Shown here: in pieces, positions 34,001 through 42,068 of the stretch
How the letters are laid out: every line of letters starts with the position of its first letter
How positions within the stretch are numbered: the stretch's first letter is position 1
DNA from: Gammaproteobacteria bacterium
Lineage (GTDB): Bacteria; Pseudomonadota; Gammaproteobacteria; Steroidobacterales; Steroidobacteraceae
Assembly: GCA_003137095.1 (NCBI GenBank)
Contig: PLET01000024.1
Span: 16,686 to 69,193, forward strand
DNA: 52,508 nt
Direction: 5' to 3'
Made by a program: the position numbers and the translations under genes
Notes under the pieces: generated by a model
What the model was told of the DNA's origin: nothing
Databases searched by the model: none
Seen by the model: the letters and a program-made list of their open reading frames with translations, nothing else

Positions 34001-35586
34001 AAGCCGGTCATGTCGACGAAGAACGGCGAGAGCGCGTCCTCCGGAATGGTGCCCTCGATCCCGACCAGATCCGGGCGCGGCGCCCAGGCGAGCACCGGCA
34101 CCTGCGGGCAGGTCAGGTTCAACGGCCCCGGCAGGAGCGTGGCGATGCTCGCCTGGGTCTTGATGAAGCTGTTGTTGTCCACCGGATCGATGCCATCGGC
34201 GGTCGCCTTGACCACCGCAAAGCCGGCGCCCGTGGGTCCGGAGTGGCCGCACATCGAACCCGGGATGATGGTGTGCGGGTAGCCGGGGCACAGCGTCGCC
34301 ACATCGAGGGTCTCGCTGCCATTGCAGGTCCACACCCCGCTCAGGAAACTCACCCGCGGATCGGTCGGCACCACGCAGCTTTGCTCGAGCACCACGCCGC
34401 CGACGTTCGCCGCGCCGGGGCCTGAGATCTGATGGGTGAGCAGTCCGCCGAGAAAATCGCAGGTGTTCGGCGCCACGCAGGAAGCCGCCTGGCCGGATCC
34501 CGCCGAACTGGTCAACGCGAGTCCGACGGGGTTGTCCACGCCTTTGGAGATGCTGGCAATCACCGCGTTGGCGCCGCTCGCCGGCGGTGCACCGAACTCC
34601 AGTATCCGGCCGCCGTTGCCCTGCGATTGCGCCACGAAGGCATAGGGCGCATTGGCGAGGCTGCCGACCTTGAGCTTGTGCAGCCCCGGCCCCAAGCCGC
34701 CCGCAAACGGCGTGATGAAGCCGGAGTTGCTGGTTTCGAAGCGCAGAATCCGCCCGTCGATGGTGGGAAACAACAGACTCACGCCGTGGCTTGCGTCCGC
34801 CGGCCACACATCCATGCCCATCGGCACAGCAAGGTTCTCGAGGAATTGGTACCACTGCACCGCGGTCGAAGTCGGACCGCTCAAGGGTTTGGCCGGATTG
34901 GCGAGCACGCCGGCAATCGCCTGATGCGAGTACACGATCACGCGCGCATCGAAAGTATCCCCGACCAGCACCAGGAGGTCACCCGTGTTCCACAAATTGG
35001 TGGTGCCGCCCGCGACCACGGTCTCGGCGAGCTTGAGCGTCAGCAATCCGCCGAAGCTGTGGTCGATGAGCACCGGCGATCCATATCCGCCAGCCGGATT
35101 GACCGGCAGCACCCACAGCGAGGGTACGCTGTCGAAGCCGCAGCTCGAGGAGATGACATAGAGGTTGCCCGCGGCATCCACCGACAGGCCGTCGGGCTGC
35201 GCCGGGCCATGGCCGAGCCCCGACCAGCTGTAAATCGTCGTCGAGGCGCCGTAGTTCGGACCCGCGTAGCGCACGATCTGCTGTTTGCTCGCGTCGGCCA
35301 CGATTAAATCCAGGCTCCCGGCGCCGTTCGCCACCCACACCAAAGAATCAAAGCTGCCGTGCTTGGCCGCATCGGTGTTGAGGTTCAAGGTGCCGCTCAC
35401 GAGGGCGGTGCCGCTCGTGGCGCGCGTCAGCTCATAGATCGCATCGCCCTGCGAGTTCGCTGCCGCCACCAGCAGCTGACCCGCCTGGACGGCCGCAGCG
35501 CACAGCAGCGATGCCGCACCGGCCACGACAGTCATCGCGAGCCGGCGCATCATCGCCGTATCGGGCTTCGCGGGCTGATCGCTCAT
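31066..35586 (-). CDS. Large secreted NHL/beta-propeller protein with three PASTA domains
   Basis: 1506 residues. Signal peptide after a short polar leader (MMRRLAMTVVAGAASLLCAA... VQAG); an internal start at 35553 is possible. The first ~370 residues look like a beta-propeller (LVWVANGAGSLDLIVADAS, PDGLSVDAAGNLYVIS). A Cys-containing middle part follows, then three PASTA units in coding order about 33290-33095, 33085-32875 and 32875-32675, each opening with PNV and containing an ENP/QSP-type motif. After that come an Ig-like domain and an NHL propeller (QALAADNAGNIYVADAG, PTGIAVDSNGNVYVAV). PASTA domains usually bind peptidoglycan in kinases and PBPs; here no such partner domain exists. Likely cell-surface or secreted; function unknown. 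Confidence 0.85.
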   Translation of the reverse strand: MSDQPAKPDTAMMRRLAMTVVAGAASLLCAAAVQAGQLLVAAANSQGDAIYELTRATSGTALVSGTLNLNTDAAKHGSFDSLVWVANGAGSLDLIVADASKQQIVRYAGPNYGASTTIYSWSGLGHGPAQPDGLSVDAAGNLYVISSSCGFDSVPSLWVLPVNPAGGYGSPVLIDHSFGGLLTLKLAETVVAGGTTNLWNTGDLLVLVGDTFDARVIVYSHQAIAGVLANPAKPLSGPTSTAVQWYQFLENLAVPMGMDVWPADASHGVSLLFPTIDGRILRFETSNSGFITPFAGGLGPGLHKLKVGSLANAPYAFVAQSQGNGGRILEFGAPPASGANAVIASISKGVDNPVGLALTSSAGSGQAASCVAPNTCDFLGGLLTHQISGPGAANVGGVVLEQSCVVPTDPRVSFLSGVWTCNGSETLDVATLCPGYPHTIIPGSMCGHSGPTGAGFAVVKATADGIDPVDNNSFIKTQASIATLLPGPLNLTCPQVPVLAWAPRPDLVGIEGTIPEDALSPFFVDMTGFCDDGGSNLRGLSMYALGMGLNKSASGLPGGLPAYVTAKYTNLQATVGAAAINATVATTLQSCISTSEADFNSGVGGAVNGFSCAAYQAAVCDAYVRANTGGAFSSNLHPAGGNPNPAGDIDGRLANLYLTINTRVAGNAPNTTWPANNIPACVTLTAPATATAGAAATLSWVANGVPAGSLCALSSSDGHFNNLPVAPTATASTGILTTGTHTYDLTCPGPGASGMAMASIVVAAAIHVAVPNVVGDTQAAAGTALTTAGLVAGTVTNASSATVAAGKVISENPVAGTSVLAGSAVALVISTGPPPPTVPNVVAATQASATSTIQSVPGLKVGSITAMISTAVPPVPVGEVISQSPAAGSTFTGTLANPTPVNLVFSGVIVPNVAGEYALPLNSSGTPESQIIGAGLTLGTLKVEASGTVPNNFVIDENPPAGSIVAGGATVNLDVSDGPTAAIASFTTTTPTVTVGNAALLNWSATGNQCEITVNGVAGPTTGTTGASYVVPLTLAGSNSLGLSCTGGGVTVTTPAAQQVSVNVVVPNPVNNPSATLFSNGVLYVANAGSGQVLAYAYGAAGSNGQFTQLPLQTLSAGLAQPQALAADNAGNIYVADAGNGSGATVAVFNSSGQPVGTPFSIPEYPTGIAVDSNGNVYVAVETEGSAQIMVYSSPLGGSSSELAAWSGDSANSFCGTGALAVSADGNNLLAGLNYGGGCDSNAVIAYPFSELTDSDAMLTPALAPFPVPAAPSGISVDTSVGSPNFGDIFASYNNYSDESVQIGVAQFDASGNPIDLQLTAGTGTQSLPNPGQQTASAVTVVDYTSAGMPPAPDTLYLFVADSQSSTLNVYQASGAPAQPEASTPYNALYSYTLEPTVTFTATFDGQPVNPETTYSSGDNIVYSWTTMGVPSGNVSGTSINGGLPCALTDNAETSFAYQPTSGSTSIMVPPVFPYTVTISCQYETSDGSSTITLTPQASVSINEGG

Positions 35587-35800
35587 CGGCGGCGCAAGAT
35601 CCCTTGCGTCAATCTTCTGGTTCTCATAATCCAGGTCGTGTTTCGTGAAGCAATGCTCACCAACGAATTATGAATCGAGATTAGCACGGCGCTGTCGCGT
35701 TCAACTACCGCAGACGCGTGAATAAGCAAGCGTTATGTCATGTGATCGTCGGTCTTAACATGATTTTTTCTTCCCCCTTGGGTCAAAAGTGGTCCCGGGA
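35587..35800. other. Intergenic region between the porin and the PASTA/NHL gene
   Basis: 214 bases, AT-richer than the genes. It must include the promoter of the leftward gene at 31066-35586; CATAAT on the minus strand (about 35668-35673) is a possible -10. A T6 run at 35764-35769 points along the plus strand and does not match the leftward transcripts. No coding frame seen. Confidence 0.35.
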
Positions 35801-37276
35801 TCAATAGCTGTAGCGCACGCCAATGGTCGGATTGATGTTGGTCGTGTCGTACAGATAGCCGTTGGCCAGGCCGTTCGACACGCTGCTGTACATCAAGCCG
35901 GCATAGGCGTCGAAGCGCTTCGTGAATCGATAGTCGGCATCGAGCGAATACGCCTGGAAGGTTCCGCTGCAGACCGCGTAGGCCGCGGTGGAGCAGCCCG
36001 CTTCGGCGCCGCTGCCGTAGGCATTCTGCCGATAGCCATAGTAGGCCGCTATGAGGTCGAGACGGGGCAGCACGCTGTAGCGCACGCCGGCCCAATACAC
36101 ATCGAGCTTCTTGTCGTTGGCGTAGGCCGCGTTGTTCACATAGGCCAGGATGTAGCCGCCCAGTCCGCTGGTGCCCGCCGCCACGTCGGTCGCCGGATTC
36201 GCATACTGGATGTGTTCGTAGCCTGCATAGAATTTCACCGGGAGCGGGTCTGCCTGGTACGACGCCATGAGGGCGACCGTGGTGTTGTCGGAGATCGTGG
36301 CCGAGACGGAGTTGCCCGGCGAGTCGCCGAGCTTGGCCAATCCGGCCACCTGTGCCGCGCTGAGCGCGGACGCCGACACGGCATCATGGATCTTCGAATA
36401 ATAGGCATCCACCGACAGGCCCTGAATCCTGGTGCCGACGTCTGCCTGGAATGCCGTGCCGCCGGCGGACCCATTGGAGTTGTTGAATTTGAACAAGGCC
36501 TGGAGATGCAGCGCATTGGCGGGGCTCAGGGCGTATTTCAAGATCGAATCCAGACGCTTATCCTCGGTGGTGCCGGCCCCCGCATAGGCTCCGGACGCGC
36601 CGAGCAGCGAATAGGCCGGGGCGGCCAGGTTCGGATCGTAGAGGTTGATGCCGTCCGCCACGAGCTGCACCTGGCGGCCGAAGGTCAGCGTGCCGAATGC
36701 CGGCGAGCTGACGCCCACGTAGGCGATTTGCAGCAACTGACCGGCGCTGGCGCCGTCGTTGTTGGTGCTTTGCTGGCCCGCGGTGAGGCCATTGTTCACC
36801 GTCAGTGATTTCAGCGAATCGCTGAGCTGACCCGATTGCGGATTGAAGTAAGTCTCCAGTGCGAACACACCGGACCAATCCGCGGCCAGCGGCTCGAGGC
36901 CTCGCAGGCCGATTTTGGACTGCCCCATATTGGAGCTGGTCGCCCCGAGAATCGACTCGCGGCTGTCCTTTTGCACGATGTTCGTGCTGCCGGGAGTGTA
37001 GAAATCGCTGAACGGCGCGCCATGCTCCTCAAATTGCAGGCCGATGTCGACCGTGCCGTAGAGGCGGATGCCGTGCCAGGTGAGGGTGTCGTCGGCGGCC
37101 GGTACCGGCGCGGCGGTTTGCGCCTGCCCCAGCGCGGCGGTGCAGAACAGGGCCGCCGCGAGACCCGATCTGAGGCTGCCGGGCATGCGTCGCACCAAGG
37201 CCGCGGCCGGTGGCGGGGCCGCGGCCGGTGGCATCGCCGCAGAAGGGGTCATTCTTTTGTCATCGCTCACAGTCAT
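35801..37276 (-). CDS. Gram-negative general porin
   Basis: 491 residues; outer-membrane trimeric diffusion porin type. After the signal peptide (SLRSGLAAALFCTAALGQAQT) the mature part opens LTWHGIRLYGTVDIGLQFEE, the standard first porin strand, followed by SKIGLRGLEPLAADWSGVFA, FGTLTFGRQVQLV and a C-terminus INPTIGVRYSY with terminal aromatic. The ~30-residue Ala/Pro-rich leader before the signal peptide is odd, so the start may be lower: GTG 37270 has GGAG eight bases upstream, and ATG 37186 directly precedes the signal. Only one more leftward gene, the NHL/PASTA protein, lies downstream. Confidence 0.9.
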   Translation of the reverse strand: MTVSDDKRMTPSAAMPPAAAPPPAAALVRRMPGSLRSGLAAALFCTAALGQAQTAAPVPAADDTLTWHGIRLYGTVDIGLQFEEHGAPFSDFYTPGSTNIVQKDSRESILGATSSNMGQSKIGLRGLEPLAADWSGVFALETYFNPQSGQLSDSLKSLTVNNGLTAGQQSTNNDGASAGQLLQIAYVGVSSPAFGTLTFGRQVQLVADGINLYDPNLAAPAYSLLGASGAYAGAGTTEDKRLDSILKYALSPANALHLQALFKFNNSNGSAGGTAFQADVGTRIQGLSVDAYYSKIHDAVSASALSAAQVAGLAKLGDSPGNSVSATISDNTTVALMASYQADPLPVKFYAGYEHIQYANPATDVAAGTSGLGGYILAYVNNAAYANDKKLDVYWAGVRYSVLPRLDLIAAYYGYRQNAYGSGAEAGCSTAAYAVCSGTFQAYSLDADYRFTKRFDAYAGLMYSSVSNGLANGYLYDTTNINPTIGVRYSY

Positions 37277-37548
37277 ATCTCCGGTCAGCGCTGGATGTTT
37301 GCAATCAATCGATGGATGTCATCGGAGACGGCAGATTGTCACGCGCGTCTGGCAGGCGGAAATGCGCTCTTGTCATATGCTTATTACCGCTGAGACCGCG
37401 GTCCCAGCGTGCGAAACGCGCGATGCCGCTTCGGGCCCATGATGCCCAATTAAGTTAACTAGCAGCCCCGGGGCTGGATCCGCGCTCTAATATGATTGCA
37501 TTACGCCTTCGGTTCGCTCGTTTGCGTTTTTTTAGGAGCAGTCCGGCA
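37277..37548. promoter_or_regulatory. Divergent promoter region of the porin and the Ig-like secreted protein
   Basis: 272 bases without a coding frame. TAATAT at 37488-37493 is a plausible -10 for the rightward gene. Just upstream, at 37463-37476, is a perfect 14-bp palindrome (CAGCCCCGGGGCTG), placed where a repressor or activator would overlap the -35 region. A second perfect 10-bp palindrome is at 37394-37403. Confidence 0.45.
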
Positions 37549-39735
37549 ATGAAATCGACATCGGTTCGCGGCCTATTCATCACGGGTGCCATGCTGCTCC
37601 TGTCGGTTGCCGCCCCCCGCGTGCAGGCACAGACCTGTTCCGTCACGGCGGCGAATCTGCATGGCTGGTACGGCATGCTCGTCTCCGGCGGCTCCACCGC
37701 GAGTCCCCCGGCGGCGAAGTACTTGGTCGGCGCCGTGCAGTTCGACGGCGTCGGCACCTTCTCCGGCAGCAACATCTTCGGCGCCGCCGCGGGCCCCAGC
37801 GCCGTCACGGGAAGCTTCGTCGCCAATGCGGATTGCACCTTCACGCTGACGATGACTGTCGGCACGGCGCCAGCGTCCGTGTTCACTGTGGCCCTCGAAG
37901 GCACCGGCGAGGCGTCCGGCATCGAAGTGGATCCGACCGCCGTCGCGACCATCACCTTGAAACCCCAGTACGCGACCTATACCACCGGATTGAATTTCAC
38001 GAGCAGCAGCCTCAACGGCACGTTCGCCGGGAATTGCATCGGCCCGCTCGGCGGCTACAGCGACACGAACCTCGCGACGTATCTCAATGGCGCGATCTCG
38101 GGAACGGATCCGTTCAACAATGCCGGCGCATTCCAGGTGGCCAACAACCCGTACACGGGCACCTATACCGTGAACACGGACGGCACGATCAGCGGCGGCG
38201 GCACGGTCGACGGCGTGTCGATCAATGTCTACGGCGTTATTTCGACGTCGAACACCAGCTTCGACTACATCTACGTGAATCCGGCGCTGGCAGCCGGTCC
38301 GTTCGAATCCTGCAGCGCCGATTTGGCGTCGACCACCGCGGTCACGCCGGCGCCGTCATTCAGTCTCGCGCCGACGTCCGCCACTCTGTCGGTGGCTCAG
38401 GGCGGCAGCGGCAGCGATGCGATCACCGTCACCCCGGCGGGCGGCTTCACCGGGTCGGTCGGTTTCACCGTCGCGGGCCTGCCCACCGGCGCGAGTGCGA
38501 CCTTCAGCCCGGCCAGTTCGACCAGCGGCAGCACACTCTCCGTGACGGTCGGTTCCAGCACCCCGACCGGCGGCGCGAAGTTGACCATCACCGGGACGTC
38601 CGGAACGGTGACGGCATCGACCTCGGTGGCGCTCACGGTCACCGGTACCGGTACCGGCACCGGCCAGGTCACTGATGTGAACCTCGCCGCCGCCGACAAT
38701 CTATATGGCATTGCGAACAATGGCACCGGCAATGGCGGGCTCGGCGGCTCCGGCTATTCCTACTCGTCGAATCTGCTCGGCACCTCGCTGAGCTGGGCGG
38801 GTCAGACTTTCGAACTCGGCAGCGCGAGCGCGCCAAGCGCGGCATCGAGCACCACCATCACCCTGCCGGCGGGCCAGTTCACCACCCTGAGCCTGCTCGG
38901 GACGGGGATTTACGGCAGCCAGTTGAACCAGGTGTTCACCGTGACCTATACGGATGGGACCACCAGCACCTATCAACAGAGTCTGAGCGACTGGGGTGCG
39001 CCGCAGAAGTTCACAGGCGAGTCGATCGCCGCGACCATGGCGTACCGGGTGCTGCCCTCGGGCGCCACCCAGGCGGGCCCTTGGTATCTGTACGGCTACT
39101 CGTTCGCGCTCAACGGCGCCAAGACGGTCAAGAGCCTGACCCTGCCCAAGAATGCGAATGTCGAGCTGCTCGCTGTCAACGTGTCCGGCGGCACGGGCCT
39201 CAACGGGCTGACGCCGGTCAGTCTCACCCCGGCCTACAACACAGACGCCGTGGTCACCAACGGCACACCGGTCGCCAAGGGCGGCTTCGACGGCTCCGGC
39301 AACGCCTATTCATCCACCCTGCTCGGCAGCAGCGTCACCTGGAACGGCATCACGTTTGCGATCGGCCCGGCCAACGCGGCGGATGCCGTGAAGAATACGA
39401 CCATCATGCTGCCGGCGGGCAACTACTCGACGTTGAACGTCCTCGCTGCCGCGAGCTTCGGACCGCGCACCGGCACCTGGGTCGTGACCTACAGCGACGG
39501 CAGCACGTCGAGTTTCGCGCAGAGCTTCAGCGATTGGGGTGTGCCGAAGAATTATCCGGACGAGGCGATTGCCTCGACCATGGCCTACCGGGTGACCGTC
39601 TCCGGTGGCAGCCAGAACGGACCGTGGTATCTCTACGGTTACAGCTACCCGCTGAACACCGCCAAAACGGTCAAGAGCCTGACGCTGCCGGCCAGCGCCA
39701 ATATCGTGGTGCTGGGGGTCGCGGTCTCCAAATAG
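37549..39735 (+). CDS. Secreted Ig-like repeat protein with a duplicated C-terminal module
   Basis: 728 residues from ATG 37549, preceded by AGGAG; a longer reading from 37492 lacks this site. Signal peptide MKSTSVRGLFITGAMLLLSV then APRVQAQ. Residues about 25-270 form a beta-rich domain of unknown type with paired Cys. About 280-370 is an Ig-like domain (FSLAPTSATLSVAQGGSGS, GLPTGASATFSP). Then two homologous ~165-residue modules follow (starting near 375 and 555), each with GSGYSYSSNLLG / GSGNAYSSTLLG, SDWG, AxTMAYRV, GPWYLYGYS and KTVKSLTLP. They resemble carbohydrate-binding beta-sandwiches but I cannot name the family. Its last 91 bases overlap the end of the convergent TIR gene. Confidence 0.8.
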   Translation: MKSTSVRGLFITGAMLLLSVAAPRVQAQTCSVTAANLHGWYGMLVSGGSTASPPAAKYLVGAVQFDGVGTFSGSNIFGAAAGPSAVTGSFVANADCTFTLTMTVGTAPASVFTVALEGTGEASGIEVDPTAVATITLKPQYATYTTGLNFTSSSLNGTFAGNCIGPLGGYSDTNLATYLNGAISGTDPFNNAGAFQVANNPYTGTYTVNTDGTISGGGTVDGVSINVYGVISTSNTSFDYIYVNPALAAGPFESCSADLASTTAVTPAPSFSLAPTSATLSVAQGGSGSDAITVTPAGGFTGSVGFTVAGLPTGASATFSPASSTSGSTLSVTVGSSTPTGGAKLTITGTSGTVTASTSVALTVTGTGTGTGQVTDVNLAAADNLYGIANNGTGNGGLGGSGYSYSSNLLGTSLSWAGQTFELGSASAPSAASSTTITLPAGQFTTLSLLGTGIYGSQLNQVFTVTYTDGTTSTYQQSLSDWGAPQKFTGESIAATMAYRVLPSGATQAGPWYLYGYSFALNGAKTVKSLTLPKNANVELLAVNVSGGTGLNGLTPVSLTPAYNTDAVVTNGTPVAKGGFDGSGNAYSSTLLGSSVTWNGITFAIGPANAADAVKNTTIMLPAGNYSTLNVLAAASFGPRTGTWVVTYSDGSTSSFAQSFSDWGVPKNYPDEAIASTMAYRVTVSGGSQNGPWYLYGYSYPLNTAKTVKSLTLPASANIVVLGVAVSK

Positions 39736-41930
39736 GTTGACGGCGGCCCGCCCGGGCCGGCCTGGCGCTCGCGCTGGTGCAGCACGTCCATGTAGTGGTC
39801 CGTGAGCGTTCTGAACGCCGGCGGCGCGCCGCTCCCCTTGCTCAGGATTCCCTGGCCGCGGGTAAGCAGCTTCTCAGCCTCCGCATAGCGGCCGAGCCCG
39901 GTGAGCGCGGCGCCCTGGGTGCTGTCGGCGACCGCCGTGCGCCAATGGGTGGCGGATAGCGCGGCGGTGTAGATATCGGCCGCGCCGCGCGCCGAATCGA
40001 GAGCTTCCTGGTACTTGCGCTGCTGCACCTCGAGTATCGCCAAAGCGATCAGGCTCGACGCCACGTTCGGATTGCGCTCGCCGAACAGGCGGCGCCGCAT
40101 CGCCAGCGCGTCGTGGATGTCGCGGTCGGCTTCCGGGTACTGACCGGCCATGGTCAGCCAGAAACCGATGCCGTTCAGCAATTGCGCCACCGCCGGATGA
40201 TCGTTCGGAAACGCCTTGCGGTAGATCGCCAGCGCGTCGCGCTCGGTGGCGAGCGCACCCCGCGTGTCGCCGCGGTCGTACTGCAGGGAGGCGAGATTGT
40301 GCAGAATGCCGCCGACCTTGGGATTGTCCTCGCCGAGCAGCTCGCGCTGCATGGCGAGCGCTTCACGATAGGTTTGTTCGGCATGCTGAAGATCGCCCTT
40401 GTCCTGCAGCGCCGAGGCAAGATTCTCCAGGCCGTTGGCGATTTCCGGGTGCTTGTCCCCGAGCAGCTTGCGGTTCATGGCAATCGACTCGCGAAAATAG
40501 GTCTCCGATGCATCGTAATCGCCGCGCCGCCAGAGCAGCATCGCCAGATCGTTCATTGCCTCGGCGACATCCGGATGCGGCTCGGGTCCGCGCAGCTTGC
40601 GCTGCATGGCGAGCGCGCTTTGCATCATGGGAATGGCGGTGTTCAGATCGCCGCCGTCGGCGAGCGCCCGCGACAGGTTCTTGAGCGTACGGGCGATGTC
40701 CGGGTGCGCCTCGCCGTACAGCGCCTTTTGCAGCGAGAGCGCTTTGCGAAAGGAGTCCACCGCATCCGGATAACGCCCCTCCTGGGCGAGCAGCATGCCG
40801 AGGCCGTGCAGCGAAGTCGCCAGTTCAGCCTGGCTGAGCGGATCCTTCGGCCGCGCGGACTCGATGCGGATGGCCTCGCGGTAGGCCGCTTCGGCGGCGG
40901 CGAAATCCGCCTGCAGGTACAGCACATCGCCGAGATGGCTCAGCGAATCCGACAGGGCCAGCGGATCGGCGCCCACCGTGATGCGCCGTGTCGCCACCGC
41001 GCGGTCGAGAAGCGGCCGCGCCTGACGATACAGACCCAGCCCGACATAGACCGTGCCGAGGGTGTCCATGAGCGTCGCCTGGATCGCCGGCTGCCGGGCG
41101 AGCTCCTGGTCGACGCGGGCCGCGCCCTTGTCGAGCATCTCGCGCGCCGTCACCGTGTTGCCGCGTGCCTCACCGGGGTCGGAGATCTTGAACAAATCGA
41201 CCAGAAATTTGGTGGTCTCCTTGGCGGTCTGCGTCTCCGCCTCGGCACGCAACGTCTGGCGCTGTGCCGCCGCACGCTGGATCAGCGCATACGCGGCCAG
41301 CCCGCTGGTGAGCACCATGCCGCCGGTGGCGCCGCAGGTGACGATGAACAGACGCCGGTTGCGCCGCTGCTGTTCGCGCCGGCGCAGGGAGTCGAAGCCG
41401 ACGCCGAGTAGTCCCGCGATCAGCTTGAGCTTGGCATTCTGTTTGCCGTCCTTGCCCTGGCGGGCATCGGCCGCAATCGGTTCGGTGCGCAGGTCGCTCA
41501 GATTGCCGTCGGGACCGAGCTTGTAGCGCAGTGCCGGCGGGAAGCATTCCTCGTCCTCGCGCCCGGGGATGTCGCTGGCATTGGGTTCCCCGCCGATGAT
41601 CAGGCAGAACACCCGGTCCTCGCGGCCGAGCCGCTTGAAGGTGAGAATCTCCTCGTTGACCCAGCGCGACTTGGCAGACTGCGGCGAACAGATGATGATC
41701 TGGCTCCGGGATGTTTCCAGCGCCTCGTTGAGCAGCCGGCCGAGGTCGGTGGCGCTCGGCAGCTCCTCGCGATCGCGGAACACCGGACTCAGGCGCTTCG
41801 GCACCACGCCCCGCGGCCCCATGGTGCCCACCAGCTCCTTCGGCGGACGGTAGGATTCGAGCGACTTGTGCAGCCAGTCGGCCCACCGGGTGTCGCGGTG
41901 GCTGTAGCTGATGAATGCCCAGTATTTCAT
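39645..41930 (-). CDS. TIR domain - transmembrane - TPR repeat protein
   Basis: 761 residues from ATG 41930, which directly opens the TIR domain (MKYWAFISYSHRDTRWADWL). TIR features: box 1 FISYSHRD, PVFRDREELPSATDLG, IIICSPQSAKSRWVNEEI with Glu-94 placed like the catalytic Glu of SARM1 (Trp plus four), then VFCLIIGGEP. One membrane helix about 190-215 (LFIVTCGATGGMVLTSGLAAY). From about 245 onward come many tetratricopeptide repeats (ALAMQRKLRGPEPHPDVAEA type), ending near 735. It could be an NAD-cleaving or scaffolding TIR facing the cytoplasm with TPR for partner binding. Divergent from the SLOG-membrane gene at 42069 across 138 bases. The last ~30 residues overlap the convergent gene and look like read-through extension. 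Confidence 0.88.
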   Translation of the reverse strand: MKYWAFISYSHRDTRWADWLHKSLESYRPPKELVGTMGPRGVVPKRLSPVFRDREELPSATDLGRLLNEALETSRSQIIICSPQSAKSRWVNEEILTFKRLGREDRVFCLIIGGEPNASDIPGREDEECFPPALRYKLGPDGNLSDLRTEPIAADARQGKDGKQNAKLKLIAGLLGVGFDSLRRREQQRRNRRLFIVTCGATGGMVLTSGLAAYALIQRAAAQRQTLRAEAETQTAKETTKFLVDLFKISDPGEARGNTVTAREMLDKGAARVDQELARQPAIQATLMDTLGTVYVGLGLYRQARPLLDRAVATRRITVGADPLALSDSLSHLGDVLYLQADFAAAEAAYREAIRIESARPKDPLSQAELATSLHGLGMLLAQEGRYPDAVDSFRKALSLQKALYGEAHPDIARTLKNLSRALADGGDLNTAIPMMQSALAMQRKLRGPEPHPDVAEAMNDLAMLLWRRGDYDASETYFRESIAMNRKLLGDKHPEIANGLENLASALQDKGDLQHAEQTYREALAMQRELLGEDNPKVGGILHNLASLQYDRGDTRGALATERDALAIYRKAFPNDHPAVAQLLNGIGFWLTMAGQYPEADRDIHDALAMRRRLFGERNPNVASSLIALAILEVQQRKYQEALDSARGAADIYTAALSATHWRTAVADSTQGAALTGLGRYAEAEKLLTRGQGILSKGSGAPPAFRTLTDHYMDVLHQRERQAGPGGPPSTYLETATPSTTILALAGSVRLLTVLAVFSG

Positions 41931-42068
41931 CGGGTCCACGCCTTGGACTCTAATGCAACGGCCGGGTGCGCGAAAGCCGGAATGTCGGGTCGCCCGCGCG
42001 CGGGACGGGTTGCCAGCCCGGGCCGCGGCCGTCAATATGCCCGCACGTGACAATGCAGCTGCGCGGAC

